From the NCBI RefSeq assembly GCF_003382685.1, contig NZ_QLVG01000045.1, forward strand, positions 1 to 58,231: a stretch of DNA of 58,231 nucleotides. The letters run 5' to 3'. Source of the stretch: Halorussus litoreus. Its GTDB lineage: Archaea > Halobacteriota > Halobacteria > Halobacteriales > Haladaptataceae. This document shows positions 33,444-42,312 of the stretch, piece by piece (the first letter of the stretch is position 1; each line of letters begins with the position of its first letter). The notes below the pieces were generated by a model, which ran no database searches, was not told where the DNA came from, and saw only the letters and a program-made list of their open reading frames with translations. Position numbers and translations under genes: made by a program.

Positions 33444-33767
33444 GTGACAGATCCAGACGCGGCCGACTCGTTCGACGACGCGCTGGACGCGCTCGCGGAC
33501 GTTCAACGGCGCAAACTGCTGGTAGCGCTACTGGACCACAACCCGCAGGACGACGCCCCAGTCGTCGACGATGGAGCGCCCGACGAAGCTTTCGAACGCC
33601 TCGTCGAGATGAACCACGTCCACCTGCCGAAGCTCGCCGAGTACGGGTTCGTCGAGTGGAACCGGGAGGCCCACGAAGTGACCAAGGGGCCGAACTTCGA
33701 GGAGATTCAGCCGCTGCTCGAACTGCTCGAGGACCACGAGGACGAGCTTCCGTCGGGCTGGTTGTAG
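33444..33767 (+). CDS. Winged-helix protein, DUF7344-like (107 aa)
   Basis: The GTG at 33444 opens a 107-residue acidic protein whose first 85 residues follow the haloarchaeal ArsR-like winged helix: DDALDALADVQRRKLLVALLDHN, then VEMNHVHLPKLAEYGFVEWNREAHEVTKGPNFEEI. The recognition segment HVHLPKLAEYGFVEW is typical. It is probably a small transcription regulator; its target is unknown. Three 23-base tandem repeats start four bases after its stop codon. Confidence 0.82.
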   Translation: MTDPDAADSFDDALDALADVQRRKLLVALLDHNPQDDAPVVDDGAPDEAFERLVEMNHVHLPKLAEYGFVEWNREAHEVTKGPNFEEIQPLLELLEDHEDELPSGWL

Positions 33768-33771
33768 TCGT

Positions 33772-33840
33772 GCAGCCGAAGTGGGTGTAGCCGAGCAGCC
33801 GAAGTGGGTATAGCCGAGCAGCCGAAGTAGGTGTAGCCTA
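33772..33840. repeat. 23-base tandem repeat, 3 units
   Basis: GCAGCCGAAGTGGGTGTAGC plus CGA is repeated three times with one or two changes each, directly between two convergent genes. No coding frame crosses it. Confidence 0.95.
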
Positions 33841-33862
33841 GCGTCCGTAGCCGACTCCCGAC

Positions 33863-34279
33863 CTACGTCGCCCAGTCGACCAGCCACGCCACCAGCCCGA
33901 CCGCGACGAGGGCCATCCCGACGGCGGACGTGGCGGGTTCGGGGAACAGGAATAGGACCACGCCGACCACCAACACGAGCCCGATCAGGCCCTCGTCCAG
34001 CCACGTTCCGTCCTCGTCGTCGTCCTGCTTGCCGACCGTCGAATCGCCATCGTCGGTCGCGGGTCGGTCGCCCTCGGTGCCGTCGTAGTCGGCGTCCACC
34101 GTGTCGCCGCCGGGCCAGACGCCCCAGCTCGTCGGCGAGAGCGTGCCGCCGACGCCCGACGGGAAGAACGTGTCGTCGGTCACCCCGTCGCTCGTGTACT
34201 GGTCGCGCGCGGGCTCGTCGCCGTGAACGTCCTCGTACGTGCTATCGTACTCGTCGTCGGTGTACGGGTCGTTCGACAT
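33863..34279 (-). CDS. Haloarchaeal membrane protein with acidic N-terminus (138 aa)
   Basis: MSNDPYTDDEYDSTYEDVHGDEP opens about 95 hydrophilic, Asp/Glu/Gly-rich residues with no recognised fold. Two closely spaced transmembrane helices follow (about 100-118 GLIGLVLVVGVVLFLFP and 122-136 AVGMALVAVGLVAWLV). The soluble part probably faces the cytoplasm. Function is unknown. The ATG at 34279 is chosen, as the seven residues upstream are not acidic. It converges with the winged-helix gene. Confidence 0.78.
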   Translation of the reverse strand: MSNDPYTDDEYDSTYEDVHGDEPARDQYTSDGVTDDTFFPSGVGGTLSPTSWGVWPGGDTVDADYDGTEGDRPATDDGDSTVGKQDDDEDGTWLDEGLIGLVLVVGVVLFLFPEPATSAVGMALVAVGLVAWLVDWAT

Positions 34280-34357
34280 GGACGGATGGACGACTCTCAC
34301 GCGGTTAGGGGCTGTGGCCGAGTGACGGGCCGACCGTTCTCGAAGGAATCGCTCGGC

Positions 34358-35155
34358 CTACCGCCGACTGCCTGGCTGGGGATCGACGTGCGGCTTCGCC
34401 ATCAGATCCTCGAATCGCTGGTCGTCGAGCCACGTCAGGAGCTTCGCCAACTGGTCGCTCGCGGCGTCGAACAGCTGCGCGCCCTTCTCGGGCGTCGCGT
34501 CGGTCTGGTCGCCGAGCACGCCGTTCTCGGTGTTGTCGATGGAGTCGTAGAAGTTGCGCGCGCCGTGGACGTACGCCGCGTCCTCGTTCGGCCAGTCGGC
34601 GGCCCCGCCATCGCGGGCCGCTTCGAGCTGGTCCTCGCGGACGTTCTCCCGGTCGAGGTGGAGCATCATCGCCGTCTCCTTCGGGCCGCCGTGGGGGCCG
34701 TTGGTCTCGAACAGGTCGTCGACGAGTTCGGGAATGGACTCGTCCCACATCCACTCGACCGCGTAGGCGACCTCGTCCTCGCGTAGCCGGCGGCCGACCT
34801 CCCGGAGGTGGGTCTGGTTCCCGCCGTGGGCGTTGACGAACACGATGCGGTCGATGCCGTGGTACGCGAGATTTCTGGAGACGCTCTCAACGTAGTCGCG
34901 GAACTCCGGCGGGTCGGCCCACATCGTGCCGTGGAACTGCTTGTGGTGGACGCTCACCCCGACGTTCACGGTGGGCGTGCAGAGGTAGCCGGTCCGGTCG
35001 GCGGCCTCGCGGGCCAGCCCCTCCGCGATGGTGTGGTCGGTCGACAGCGGGAGGTGTGGCCCGTGCTGTTCGGTCGACCCCAGCGGCACGACCGCGAGCG
35101 ACTCCTCGGCGACGTAATCGGCCAGCTCAGGCCACGTCTGGTCGGCGACGTACAT
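34358..35155 (-). CDS. Creatininase family amidohydrolase
   Basis: A 265-residue metal-dependent amidohydrolase of the creatininase fold. Conserved blocks are VVPLGSTEQHGPHLPLSTDHTIAEG (metal Glu, His and Asp), VSVHHKQFHGTM, the VNAHGGN motif and GPHGGPKETAMML with the later metal Glu. Archaeal members include the formamide hydrolase ArfB-type enzymes of flavin-related synthesis, so creatinine is probably not the substrate. ATG at 35155 gives MYVADQTWPELADYVAEE, close to homologs; the upstream in-frame extension is unsupported. Divergent from the HTH gene at 35332. Confidence 0.88.
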   Translation of the reverse strand: MYVADQTWPELADYVAEESLAVVPLGSTEQHGPHLPLSTDHTIAEGLAREAADRTGYLCTPTVNVGVSVHHKQFHGTMWADPPEFRDYVESVSRNLAYHGIDRIVFVNAHGGNQTHLREVGRRLREDEVAYAVEWMWDESIPELVDDLFETNGPHGGPKETAMMLHLDRENVREDQLEAARDGGAADWPNEDAAYVHGARNFYDSIDNTENGVLGDQTDATPEKGAQLFDAASDQLAKLLTWLDDQRFEDLMAKPHVDPQPGSRR

Positions 35156-35296
35156 ACCGGAAGACTGGTTCGGCGCGGTAAAGTTCCTTCCCTGTCGGCA
35201 GTTTCGATGAATGCTCGACCAAAATCGGCCCCGGCCGTGCCGGAATTCGACCACCCGGTTACGTCGAGGTAACTCCCTTTCACCGGGGTTAGCAAA

Positions 35297-35303
35297 CGTA
35301 TAT
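35297..35303 (+). promoter_or_regulatory. TATA box for the MarR-like gene
   Basis: ACGTATATTC around 35297-35303, about 30 bases before the ATG at 35332. Confidence 0.55.
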
Positions 35304-35331
35304 TCGGGTGGCGGACCACGCTGAATACACG

Positions 35332-35613
35332 ATGTCTGATTGTCTCGACGACGACGCACCGCCGAGCGCGAAGCTGGTCGTAAAAGTCCTCGAATACAGT
35401 GACGACCCGCTCACGCAGGGCGAGATCAGCGACCGAACCCGGCTGTCGCCCCGCACCGTCCGGAGTTCCATCAAGCGACTCAAAGAGCAGGACGTCGTGG
35501 AGGAGCGCGTCTACATCCCCGACGCCCGCAAGCAGATCTACGTCCTCACCGACTCGGTCGCGGAGTGTCTGCAGGCCAGCGAGGGCGCGCCCGAGAGCGC
35601 GGAAGCGGTCTGA
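35332..35613 (+). CDS. MarR/TrmB-like winged-helix regulator (93 aa)
   Basis: A compact 93-residue winged helix: SAKLVVKVLEYSDDPLTQGEISDRTRLSPRTVRSSIKRLKEQDVVEERVYIPDARKQIYVLT. The helix-turn-helix is QGEISDRTRLSPRTVRSSIKRL. Similar small regulators in haloarchaea bind DNA as dimers. No ligand domain is present. ATG at 35332 fits the TATA box at 35297; the 24-base longer frame is not supported. It is followed after 45 bases by the MazG-like gene on the same strand. Confidence 0.88.
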   Translation: MSDCLDDDAPPSAKLVVKVLEYSDDPLTQGEISDRTRLSPRTVRSSIKRLKEQDVVEERVYIPDARKQIYVLTDSVAECLQASEGAPESAEAV

Positions 35614-35658
35614 GACGCCCCGCCGAACACTTTTCTCCGTGCCGTTCGACGCTCCGCC

Positions 35659-35967
35659 GTGACCGAGTACGACAAACTCGTCCGCGACCGGATTCCGGAG
35701 ATTGTCCGCGAGAACGGCGAGACGCCCGTGACTCACGTCGCCGAGGGCGCGGAGTATCGAGAGCGCCTCCGCGAGAAGCTCTGCGAGGAGGCCGCAGAGT
35801 TCCGCGAGTCGGGCGACCCCGAGGAACTCGCCGACGTGGTAGCGGTAGTCGCCGCAATCCGTGACGCGGAGGGCCTCGATCGCAGCGCGGTCGAGGCCCT
35901 CCGCGAGGAGAAGACCGACGAGCGCGGGGGCTTCGAGGAGGGAATCGTTCTGGAACGCGTCGAGTGA
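35659..35967 (+). CDS. MazG-like/phosphoribosyl-ATP pyrophosphohydrolase-like protein (102 aa)
   Basis: MTEYDKLVRDRIPEIVRENG begins this 102-residue all-alpha NTP pyrophosphohydrolase-like protein. The metal-binding EExxE/ExxD pattern appears as LCEEAAEFRESGDPEELADVVAV. The LVRDRIP start is typical of the house-cleaning nucleotide pyrophosphatase branch that removes abnormal NTPs. The start is a GTG at 35659. It may share a transcript with the HTH gene before it and converges with thiC. Confidence 0.88.
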   Translation: MTEYDKLVRDRIPEIVRENGETPVTHVAEGAEYRERLREKLCEEAAEFRESGDPEELADVVAVVAAIRDAEGLDRSAVEALREEKTDERGGFEEGIVLERVE

Positions 35968-35979
35968 TACCGCGTCTGC

Positions 35980-37413
35980 TCAGTCGTCGGCGGACGGGTA
36001 GTCGCGTTCGAAGTCCATGTCCACGAGCGCGGGTTCGCCCTCGACCTCGTGAGTGCCGACCGGCGGCCGGTTGACCACCGCGGCCGGCGACCCCTCGACG
36101 TCGGTCTCGTCGTCGATGTCGCTCATCTCGCCGTCGGCGTCCCTCGCGTCCTGATCGATGCGCATCGAGCAGAACTCGGCTCCGCACATCGAGCAGAAGC
36201 GCGCCTCCTTGTAGTTGTCGCCGGGGAGCGTCTGGTCGTGGTACGACCGGGCGCGCTCGGGGTCGAGGGCGAGTTCGAACTGGCGCTCCCAGTCGAAGTC
36301 GTACCGGGCTTCCGAGAGGGCGTCGTCCCAGTCGCGCGCGCCCTCTCGACCGTTCGCCACGTCGGCGGCGTGGGCTGCGATGCGGTATGCTGCGAGCCCC
36401 TCGCGCACGTCTTCGGCGTCCGGTAGTCCGAGATGCTCTTTCGGCGTGACGTAGCAGAGCATCGCGGCCCCCGAACGGGCCGCCTCGGTCGCGCCGATGG
36501 CGCTCGTGACGTGGTCGTAGCCCGGTGCCACGTCGGTCACCAGCGGGCCGAGGACGTAGAACGGCGCGCCGTCGCAGACTTCCCGCTGGCGCTCGACCTG
36601 CTCGGCGATCTGATCCATCGGAACGTGACCCGGTCCCTCCACCATGACCTGCACGCCGTGGTCCCGCGCGGTCCGGGTCAGCTCGCCGAGGGTCTCCAGC
36701 TCGGCGAACTGGGCGTCGTCACCCGCGTCGGCCAGACACCCGGGCCGGAGGCCGTCGCCGAGGCTGAACGTCACGTCGTACTCGGCGAATATCTCGCAGA
36801 TCTCTTCGAACGACGTGTAGAGTGGGTTCTGCACCGCGTGGTCCTCCATCCACTGCGCGAGGATGGAGCCCCCGCGCGAGACGATGCCGGTCTTACGGTC
36901 GTCGGTCAGCGGGAGGTGTTCCAGCAGGACGCCGGCGTGGATGGTCATGTAGTCGACGCCCTGCCGGGCCTGCTTCTCGATGACGTCAAGCAGGAGGTCG
37001 CGGGTGATGTCCGCGACGCTGTCGGCCCGCTTGACTGCCTCGTATATCGGCACGGTCCCGACGGGGACGGGCGAGTGCTCGACGTTGGCCGCTCGGACGC
37101 GGTCGAGGTCCCCGCCGGTGCTGAGATCCATCACGGTGTCGGCGCCGTAGTGGATCGCCGCGTGGAGCTTCTCGAGTTCCGCCTCGACGCCGCTGGCCTC
37201 CTCGCTGTTCCCGATGTTCGCGTTGACCTTCGTCGCGAACTCTCGGCCGATGATCATCGGGTCGAGCCGGTCGTGTTCGAAGTTCGCGGGAATCACGGCC
37301 TGGCCGTCGGCCACCTGTTGGCGGACGAACTCGGGATCGACCCGTTCGCGCTCGGCGACCCGTTCCATCGCGTCGGTGATCGTATCCTCGCGGGCACGCT
37401 GTAACTGCGTCAT
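35980..37413 (-). CDS. thiC: Phosphomethylpyrimidine synthase ThiC
   Basis: ThiC converts aminoimidazole ribotide to hydroxymethylpyrimidine phosphate in thiamine synthesis, using a radical-SAM mechanism. The 477-residue protein contains the family blocks [60 protein letters not shown] and [22 protein letters not shown]. The C-terminal iron-sulfur motif is [13 protein letters not shown] (CxxCxxxxC), and all three Cys are present. ATG at 37413. A TATA-like GTATAACC lies on the minus strand at 37424-37432, immediately upstream. There is no room for a long leader, so no TPP riboswitch is present. Divergent from the potassium channel gene. Confidence 0.97.
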   Translation of the reverse strand: MTQLQRAREDTITDAMERVAERERVDPEFVRQQVADGQAVIPANFEHDRLDPMIIGREFATKVNANIGNSEEASGVEAELEKLHAAIHYGADTVMDLSTGGDLDRVRAANVEHSPVPVGTVPIYEAVKRADSVADITRDLLLDVIEKQARQGVDYMTIHAGVLLEHLPLTDDRKTGIVSRGGSILAQWMEDHAVQNPLYTSFEEICEIFAEYDVTFSLGDGLRPGCLADAGDDAQFAELETLGELTRTARDHGVQVMVEGPGHVPMDQIAEQVERQREVCDGAPFYVLGPLVTDVAPGYDHVTSAIGATEAARSGAAMLCYVTPKEHLGLPDAEDVREGLAAYRIAAHAADVANGREGARDWDDALSEARYDFDWERQFELALDPERARSYHDQTLPGDNYKEARFCSMCGAEFCSMRIDQDARDADGEMSDIDDETDVEGSPAAVVNRPPVGTHEVEGEPALVDMDFERDYPSADD

Positions 37414-37497
37414 GGATTACTAGGTTATACCACTAGCTAATAAACTCGGCGGTCGCCTCCCGAAGGGCTAAGCCCCTGACCTGAAAACTCCCAGGCG

Positions 37498-39219
37498 ATG
37501 GATACGTGGAAGCGCCGCACCGCCTACTATCTCGGGACGCTGGCCGCGGTCATCGTCGGCTACGCGTTGGCGTACGACTACGGGATGACCACCTTCGAGG
37601 GCCGACCCAAACCGTTCCACCACTCGCTCCGGATCGTAGTCGAGACGTTCACCACGACCGGGTACGGCTCCGACGCGCCGTGGGCGACCCCGGAGATGAA
37701 CGCGTTCGTGTCGGTGATGGACGTGACCGGCGTGGTGCTCATCTTCATGGCGCTTCCGGTGTTCGTGGTTCCGCTGTTCGAGCAAGCGGTCTCGACCACG
37801 CTCCCGCGGTCGGTCGATCTCGAGGACCACGTCGTCGTCAGCACGTACTCGCCGCGGGCCGAGACGCTCATCGCGGAACTGGATTCGTGGGCAGTGCCCT
37901 ACGTGATCGTCGAAGCCGACCGCGAGCGCGCCACCGAACTCTACGAGTCGGGCCACGCCGTGCTCCACGGCGACCCCGAATCGGTCGACACGCTGACGGC
38001 GGCCAACCTCGGCGCGGCCCGCGCGCTGGTCGCCGACGCCGGGGACGAGGTGAACGTGAGCGTGGTGCTGACCGCCGAGGAGGTCGCGCCGGACGTGCCC
38101 GTCGTCAGCGTGGTCGAGGACCCCGACCTCGCCACCTACCACGAACTCGCGGGCGTCGACCGGGTGCTCACGCCCCGGCGGCTCCTCGGCGAGAGTCTGG
38201 CCAGCAAGATCACCGGCGCGGTGTCGACCGATCTGGACGGGGGCGACCGCGACTGGGTGGAGGGTGACCGTGAGGAGGACCGGTCCGAAGCCGACGACGA
38301 GGGCGTGCTCGGTCCCGAGATGCCCTCGGACACGACCGTCGAGATCGGCGAGGACTTCGAGGTGGCCGAGCTGTCGGTCCAGCGCGACAGCGACGTGGCC
38401 GGCGCGACCCTCGCCGACAGCCAGATCCGCGAGCAGGCCGGCGCGAACGTGGTCGGCGCGTGGGTTCGCGGCGAGTTCCGGTCGCCACCGTCGCCGGAGT
38501 TGGAACTCGGGCCGGGGACCATCCTGCTGGTCACGGGCCACGAGACCGACATCGACCGCCTCGAGGAACTCACGAGCTCGGCCCGGCGGAAGACGGGCCG
38601 GGGCGAGGTCGTCGTGGTGGGATACGGCGAGGTCGGCTCGACCATCGTGGACGCGCTGGCCGCCGCGAACGTCCCGTACACCGTCGTCGACCTCGAAGAC
38701 AAACCGGGCGTCGACGTGGTCGGCGACACCACTGACCCGGAGACGCTCCAAGCGGCGGGCATCGAGGACGCCCGGAGCGTGGTGTTCGCGGTTGCCAACG
38801 ACACCACGACCGGGTTCGGCACGCTGGTCGCGCTCGACCAGAATCCGACCGTCGAGGTGCTCGCCCGCGCCGAGGAGACCGAGAACGTCCGGAAGATCTA
38901 CCGGGCGGGCGCGGACTACGTGCTGGCGCTGGCGACCGTCTCGGGCCGGATGCTCGCCTCGACCATCCTCGAGGGCGAGCAGGTCGTCTCGATGGACAAT
39001 CAGGTCGAGATCGTGCGCACGACCGCACCCGCGCTCGCCGGCCGGACGCTCGCGGAGGCGGACGTCCGCAAGCGCACGGGCTGCACCATCGTCGCGGTCG
39101 AGCGGAACGGCGACGTGATCACCGCGGTCGGTCCGGAGTTCCGGCTCGAACGCGACGACGACGTGATCGTCGCCGGCACCGACGAGGACGTGAACCGGTT
39201 CACGGAACTCGCGCACTGA
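37498..39219 (+). CDS. RCK-domain potassium channel
   Basis: A 573-residue ion channel. The first 100 residues are a two-helix pore: helix 1 YYLGTLAAVIVGYALAY, pore helix with selectivity filter TTTGYGSD (TGYG at 54-57), and helix 2 VMDVTGVVLIFMALPVFVVPLF. Then come a first RCK N-lobe (DHVVVSTYSPRAETLI), a TrkA-C domain (EVAELSVQRDSDVAGATLAD), a second RCK N-lobe with a complete Rossmann motif (EVVVVGYGEVGSTIVDAL) and a final TrkA-C (RTLAEADVRKRTGCTIVAVE). Gating by nucleotide or ions is inferred from the family. ATG at 37498. It is alone on this strand and divergent from thiC. Confidence 0.93.
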   Translation: MDTWKRRTAYYLGTLAAVIVGYALAYDYGMTTFEGRPKPFHHSLRIVVETFTTTGYGSDAPWATPEMNAFVSVMDVTGVVLIFMALPVFVVPLFEQAVSTTLPRSVDLEDHVVVSTYSPRAETLIAELDSWAVPYVIVEADRERATELYESGHAVLHGDPESVDTLTAANLGAARALVADAGDEVNVSVVLTAEEVAPDVPVVSVVEDPDLATYHELAGVDRVLTPRRLLGESLASKITGAVSTDLDGGDRDWVEGDREEDRSEADDEGVLGPEMPSDTTVEIGEDFEVAELSVQRDSDVAGATLADSQIREQAGANVVGAWVRGEFRSPPSPELELGPGTILLVTGHETDIDRLEELTSSARRKTGRGEVVVVGYGEVGSTIVDALAAANVPYTVVDLEDKPGVDVVGDTTDPETLQAAGIEDARSVVFAVANDTTTGFGTLVALDQNPTVEVLARAEETENVRKIYRAGADYVLALATVSGRMLASTILEGEQVVSMDNQVEIVRTTAPALAGRTLAEADVRKRTGCTIVAVERNGDVITAVGPEFRLERDDDVIVAGTDEDVNRFTELAH

Positions 39220-39273
39220 TCGGGCGGGGAGTGCGGGTGTTCTGGAGTGGTGGCGCGGGGATTCGGGGCGGTT

Positions 39274-39366
39274 GGTCGGCGACGGACTGCGGTTTGCCGA
39301 CGCGGGGTTGGGGCTGGTCGGCGACGGACTGCGGTTTGCCGACGCCGGGTTGGGGCTGGTCGGCGG
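39274..39366. repeat. 42-base tandem repeat, 2.2 units
   Basis: Two nearly identical 42-base units (39274-39315 and 39316-39357) starting GGTCGGCGACGGACTGCGGT, plus the beginning of a third. They lie in the 444-base gap between the channel and the surface glycoprotein genes, where I see no gene. An AT-rich GATACTTTG at about 39555 is the only promoter-like sequence near the next gene. Confidence 0.92.
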
Positions 39367-39663
39367 CGGTCGCCGCGCGCGGCGACCCCGCCGACAAGCC
39401 GCCTGTTGGGTTGTTCGGTCGGTCGGCCGCCTGGGGAAATGCTGGGTCGTCGGGATTACTCCGCAGAGCCCGGTGCCACGCTGGCCGCAGTCTGCTGGAA
39501 TACGCCCGGACTAGGCTCTCTTTGCCCGCTGGCAATCGCCCGATACCGGCGCAAGATACTTTGCCAGATTCGTCGAAGTCCGGACGAGAATCCGCGCAAC
39601 ACCGCCGAGGCGGACCGAGAACCCGTTCGGCGACGGTGCGCGGAGGGGGCAGATGGGGAAATC

Positions 39664-41937
39664 ATGACACGTACGAGTCTACTACTGACGACACTACTGG
39701 TGGTCGGTGCGGCCACGGCCGGGCTGACCGGCGGCGTCGCGTCGAGCACCGACGGGGTATCGGAAGACGCAACAGCAGTCCAGATGCAGATCGACGGGAC
39801 GGCGGAGGTGAACCTGACTTCGGACGACGTGTTCTGGCAGGGCCAGCTCATGCGGTTCACCGCGAGCGAGGACAACGCCAGCGAGGTCTGGGCGGTTCGC
39901 CGGGTCGACGACGGTGAACTCGGCGGCCTCGTCACCGAACTGCTCCTCGACGGGAGCGGGTCGGCGACGTTCTCCTCGACGGGGCTCGACGGCGAGTACG
40001 TCGTCGTCGACGCGAACGACCAGCCGGTCGTGTTCGAGGACGGCGCGGCCCAGCGCACCGGGAACGTCAGCGACGCGGCGTTCGAGGTCGCGGAACAGAC
40101 GCTCGACGCGAGCTTCGAGGACGGGACCGTCAGGAACGACGACCATCCCGACGCCCGGACCGACCTGCGGATCGCCTCGAATCGGGCAGGCTACGGAGCG
40201 ACGCTGTTCTCCGAGGGACTGAGCGCCTCTGAACTCGCGGACGTACTCTCGGCGACCGAGGCGCGCGACGACCGCGCGGTCGTGACCCGGAACCTCAGTA
40301 GCGACGACATCCTCGACGCCAACTTCACCGGCGTCGAGCCCGGGACGTACAACGTCACGGTCGTCGCGTCCGACGGCACCGCGCAGGACACCGCGACGAT
40401 AACCGTGACCGAACCCGTGGAGGGCTCGGCCGCACTCTCGAACGACACCTACGAGCAGCAGCGCGGCGACGTGGTTCGGTTCGACGTCACCTTCGACGGC
40501 ACCGACACCGCCACGGTCGACCTCGGCTCGCAGGACGTGGGCTACCACGCGCGGTTCACAGTCGTCGACGAGAACGGCGACGGCGAGGCGACCGTCGAGT
40601 TCGACACCTACCGGGCCGGACAGGCCGAGAACGCGCCCGGCATCTCGGTGGCCGGCGAGGATAGCCTGAGCGGTGCCGAGCTGGTCACCGATCCGATTCC
40701 GGGCCGGCTCGACGCCGCGGCGTACTCCATCGAGGTGTCCGTGGGCGCGACCCGGACCGCGGTGGGTGCCGTCCAGTTGAGCGAGCGCGAGACCGGCGGG
40801 ATGGCCGTCTGGACCGCGCCGGAGTCCGTGAGCGTCGGTAACACGGACGAGATCGCCGAGTCCGCGACGCAGGACGACGGCGTGGCGTACCAGGACTGGG
40901 CCATCGTTCAGGTGGAGGCCTCGGGCCTGTACGCCTACCTCCAGAATCGCTCGGACCTGAACAACGAGACCACCGGCCTGTCGATGTCGCTGACCCGGTT
41001 CGGCGAGATCAACGTCCCGCGCGAGCAGGTGCCCCTCGACCGGGGCGAACTGATCGTCGACGAGGCCAACGACCAGTTCTTCTTCGTCATCCCGACCAAC
41101 GGGCTCGACGAGGGAGCGAGCTACCAGGCGCAGTTCAACGTCACCGACGCCAACCCGTACGTCGAAGAGGGTCAGGGAACCTCGTTGTCGGCCAACTTCT
41201 CGGTGGTCGAGCGCGACGTCTCGTTCCAGGAGCCCATCGAGGTGCCAGCGTCGAGCGACGCCACCATCTCTGGGTCGAGTTCGGTCGCGCCGGGCACGGA
41301 CCTGGAGATCGAGGTCTCGAACACGCAGGACAGCCCGTTCCTGCGGCGCGCGACCGCGACCGTCGGCGAGGACGGCTCGTGGGAGGCGTCGTTCGACCTC
41401 TCGGAGGTCGAGCCGGGCACGAACTTCACCGTCGACGTGGCCGAACCCGAGGCGAACGCGACCGGCGTAGTCGTCGGCGATGGAGCCGGAGCGACCGAGA
41501 CGGAGACGACGACCGAAACCACGACGACCACCGAAGCGGAGCAGACGGAAACCGAGACGACCGAGACCACCGAAGCCGAGACGACCGCGGAAGACGAGGC
41601 TGACGGGGCCGCCGGAGACGAGGAGACGACCGCGACCGGGGACGGTGAGGGTGATGCAACTGACGGCGACGAATCCGGTGCAGGCGAGGAGACGACCGCA
41701 GCCGAAGCGGACGAGGCCGGCGCGGACGAGGAAGACACAGCGGACGATGAAGCCGACGCGGCCGACGGCGAAACGACCGGAGAGCAGGTCGTCGCGGCCG
41801 ACGACACCACGACCGCGGACGAGACGACCGACGAGCAGGCGGCGCGCGCACCGGCGTCCGGGCTCGGACCGTTCGCCATCGGCGGCGCACTCGCGGTCCT
41901 CGGAGCGGTCGGGATGCTGGCCCTCCGGCGGCGCTGA
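39664..41937 (+). CDS. Secreted surface glycoprotein with archaeosortase-type C-terminus
   Basis: A 757-residue S-layer-type protein. Signal peptide MTRTSLLLTTLLVVGAATAGLTGGVASS is followed by several immunoglobulin-like beta domains. One (about 255-300: SNDTYEQQRGDVVRFDVTFDGTDTATVDLGSQDVGYHARFTVVDENGDG) is the domain frequently seen in haloarchaeal BGTF-type surface proteins. Residues about 605-730 are a Thr/Glu/Asp/Ala stalk (ETETTTETTTTTEAEQTETE and so on). The end is GLGPFAIGGALAVLGAVGMLALRRR: hydrophobic helix plus Arg cluster, a variant of PGF-CTERM lacking an exact PGF. It probably has many N- and O-linked glycans. ATG 39664 is selected over the long upstream frame because a signal peptide begins there. 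Confidence 0.9.
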   Translation: MTRTSLLLTTLLVVGAATAGLTGGVASSTDGVSEDATAVQMQIDGTAEVNLTSDDVFWQGQLMRFTASEDNASEVWAVRRVDDGELGGLVTELLLDGSGSATFSSTGLDGEYVVVDANDQPVVFEDGAAQRTGNVSDAAFEVAEQTLDASFEDGTVRNDDHPDARTDLRIASNRAGYGATLFSEGLSASELADVLSATEARDDRAVVTRNLSSDDILDANFTGVEPGTYNVTVVASDGTAQDTATITVTEPVEGSAALSNDTYEQQRGDVVRFDVTFDGTDTATVDLGSQDVGYHARFTVVDENGDGEATVEFDTYRAGQAENAPGISVAGEDSLSGAELVTDPIPGRLDAAAYSIEVSVGATRTAVGAVQLSERETGGMAVWTAPESVSVGNTDEIAESATQDDGVAYQDWAIVQVEASGLYAYLQNRSDLNNETTGLSMSLTRFGEINVPREQVPLDRGELIVDEANDQFFFVIPTNGLDEGASYQAQFNVTDANPYVEEGQGTSLSANFSVVERDVSFQEPIEVPASSDATISGSSSVAPGTDLEIEVSNTQDSPFLRRATATVGEDGSWEASFDLSEVEPGTNFTVDVAEPEANATGVVVGDGAGATETETTTETTTTTEAEQTETETTETTEAETTAEDEADGAAGDEETTATGDGEGDATDGDESGAGEETTAAEADEAGADEEDTADDEADAADGETTGEQVVAADDTTTADETTDEQAARAPASGLGPFAIGGALAVLGAVGMLALRRR

Positions 41938-41953
41938 ACTTCAGCGCCGCCGG
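41925..41953. terminator. Hairpin over the surface glycoprotein stop codon
   Basis: CCGGCGGCGCTGAA (41925-41938) is exactly complementary to 41940-41953, with a one-base centre. It includes the stop codon. No T tract follows, so a role in termination or mRNA 3-prime protection is only likely. Confidence 0.55.
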
Positions 41954-42041
41954 CCCTCCCGAGGGTCGTTCGACCCGCCGCCGCAAGCGGGCGCTCGGTT
42001 CGACGATCCACGGGAGATGCCCCGCCGGTCCACGGACCGTG

Positions 42042-42092
42042 GTCGCGGCCGCGTCGACGCCAGCGACTCGCTAGCGACGACGCGGCCGCGAC
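42042..42092. repeat. 15-base inverted repeat in intergenic gap
   Basis: GTCGCGGCCGCGTCG (42042-42056) pairs perfectly with 42078-42092. The 21-base centre can itself fold (AGCGACTCGCT). The rest of the gap 41938-42312 shows smaller hairpins and no gene. Confidence 0.85.
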
Positions 42093-42312
42093 GAAAAGCA
42101 ACAGGTGCGGCGTGAAAGCAGGGGGCGCGGCTGAAGGCATTGGCGCGGTGGTACTCGCTTCCTGGAACTCCAAAACCGACGGTGTGGCGGCCCAGCGGGC
42201 AAATAATCGGCAAACGAGGGATCGGAGTAATCCACCGTTACCAGCGCTCCCGGGCGGATTTCCGGCTGAACGCACGGTCCGTTTTTTCCGGGGTGTCGTC
42301 TCAGGTGCGGGT

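Noticed and set aside
37414..37497. TPP riboswitch upstream of thiC
   Set aside because: The gap to the divergent gene is only 84 bases and holds two promoters; I see no THI-box-like sequence.
37468..39216. A 582-residue open frame on the minus strand opposite the potassium channel
   Set aside because: It is the antisense shadow of a well-recognised channel gene in GC-rich DNA. Its composition (His/Arg/Asp-rich) matches no family and there is no promoter.
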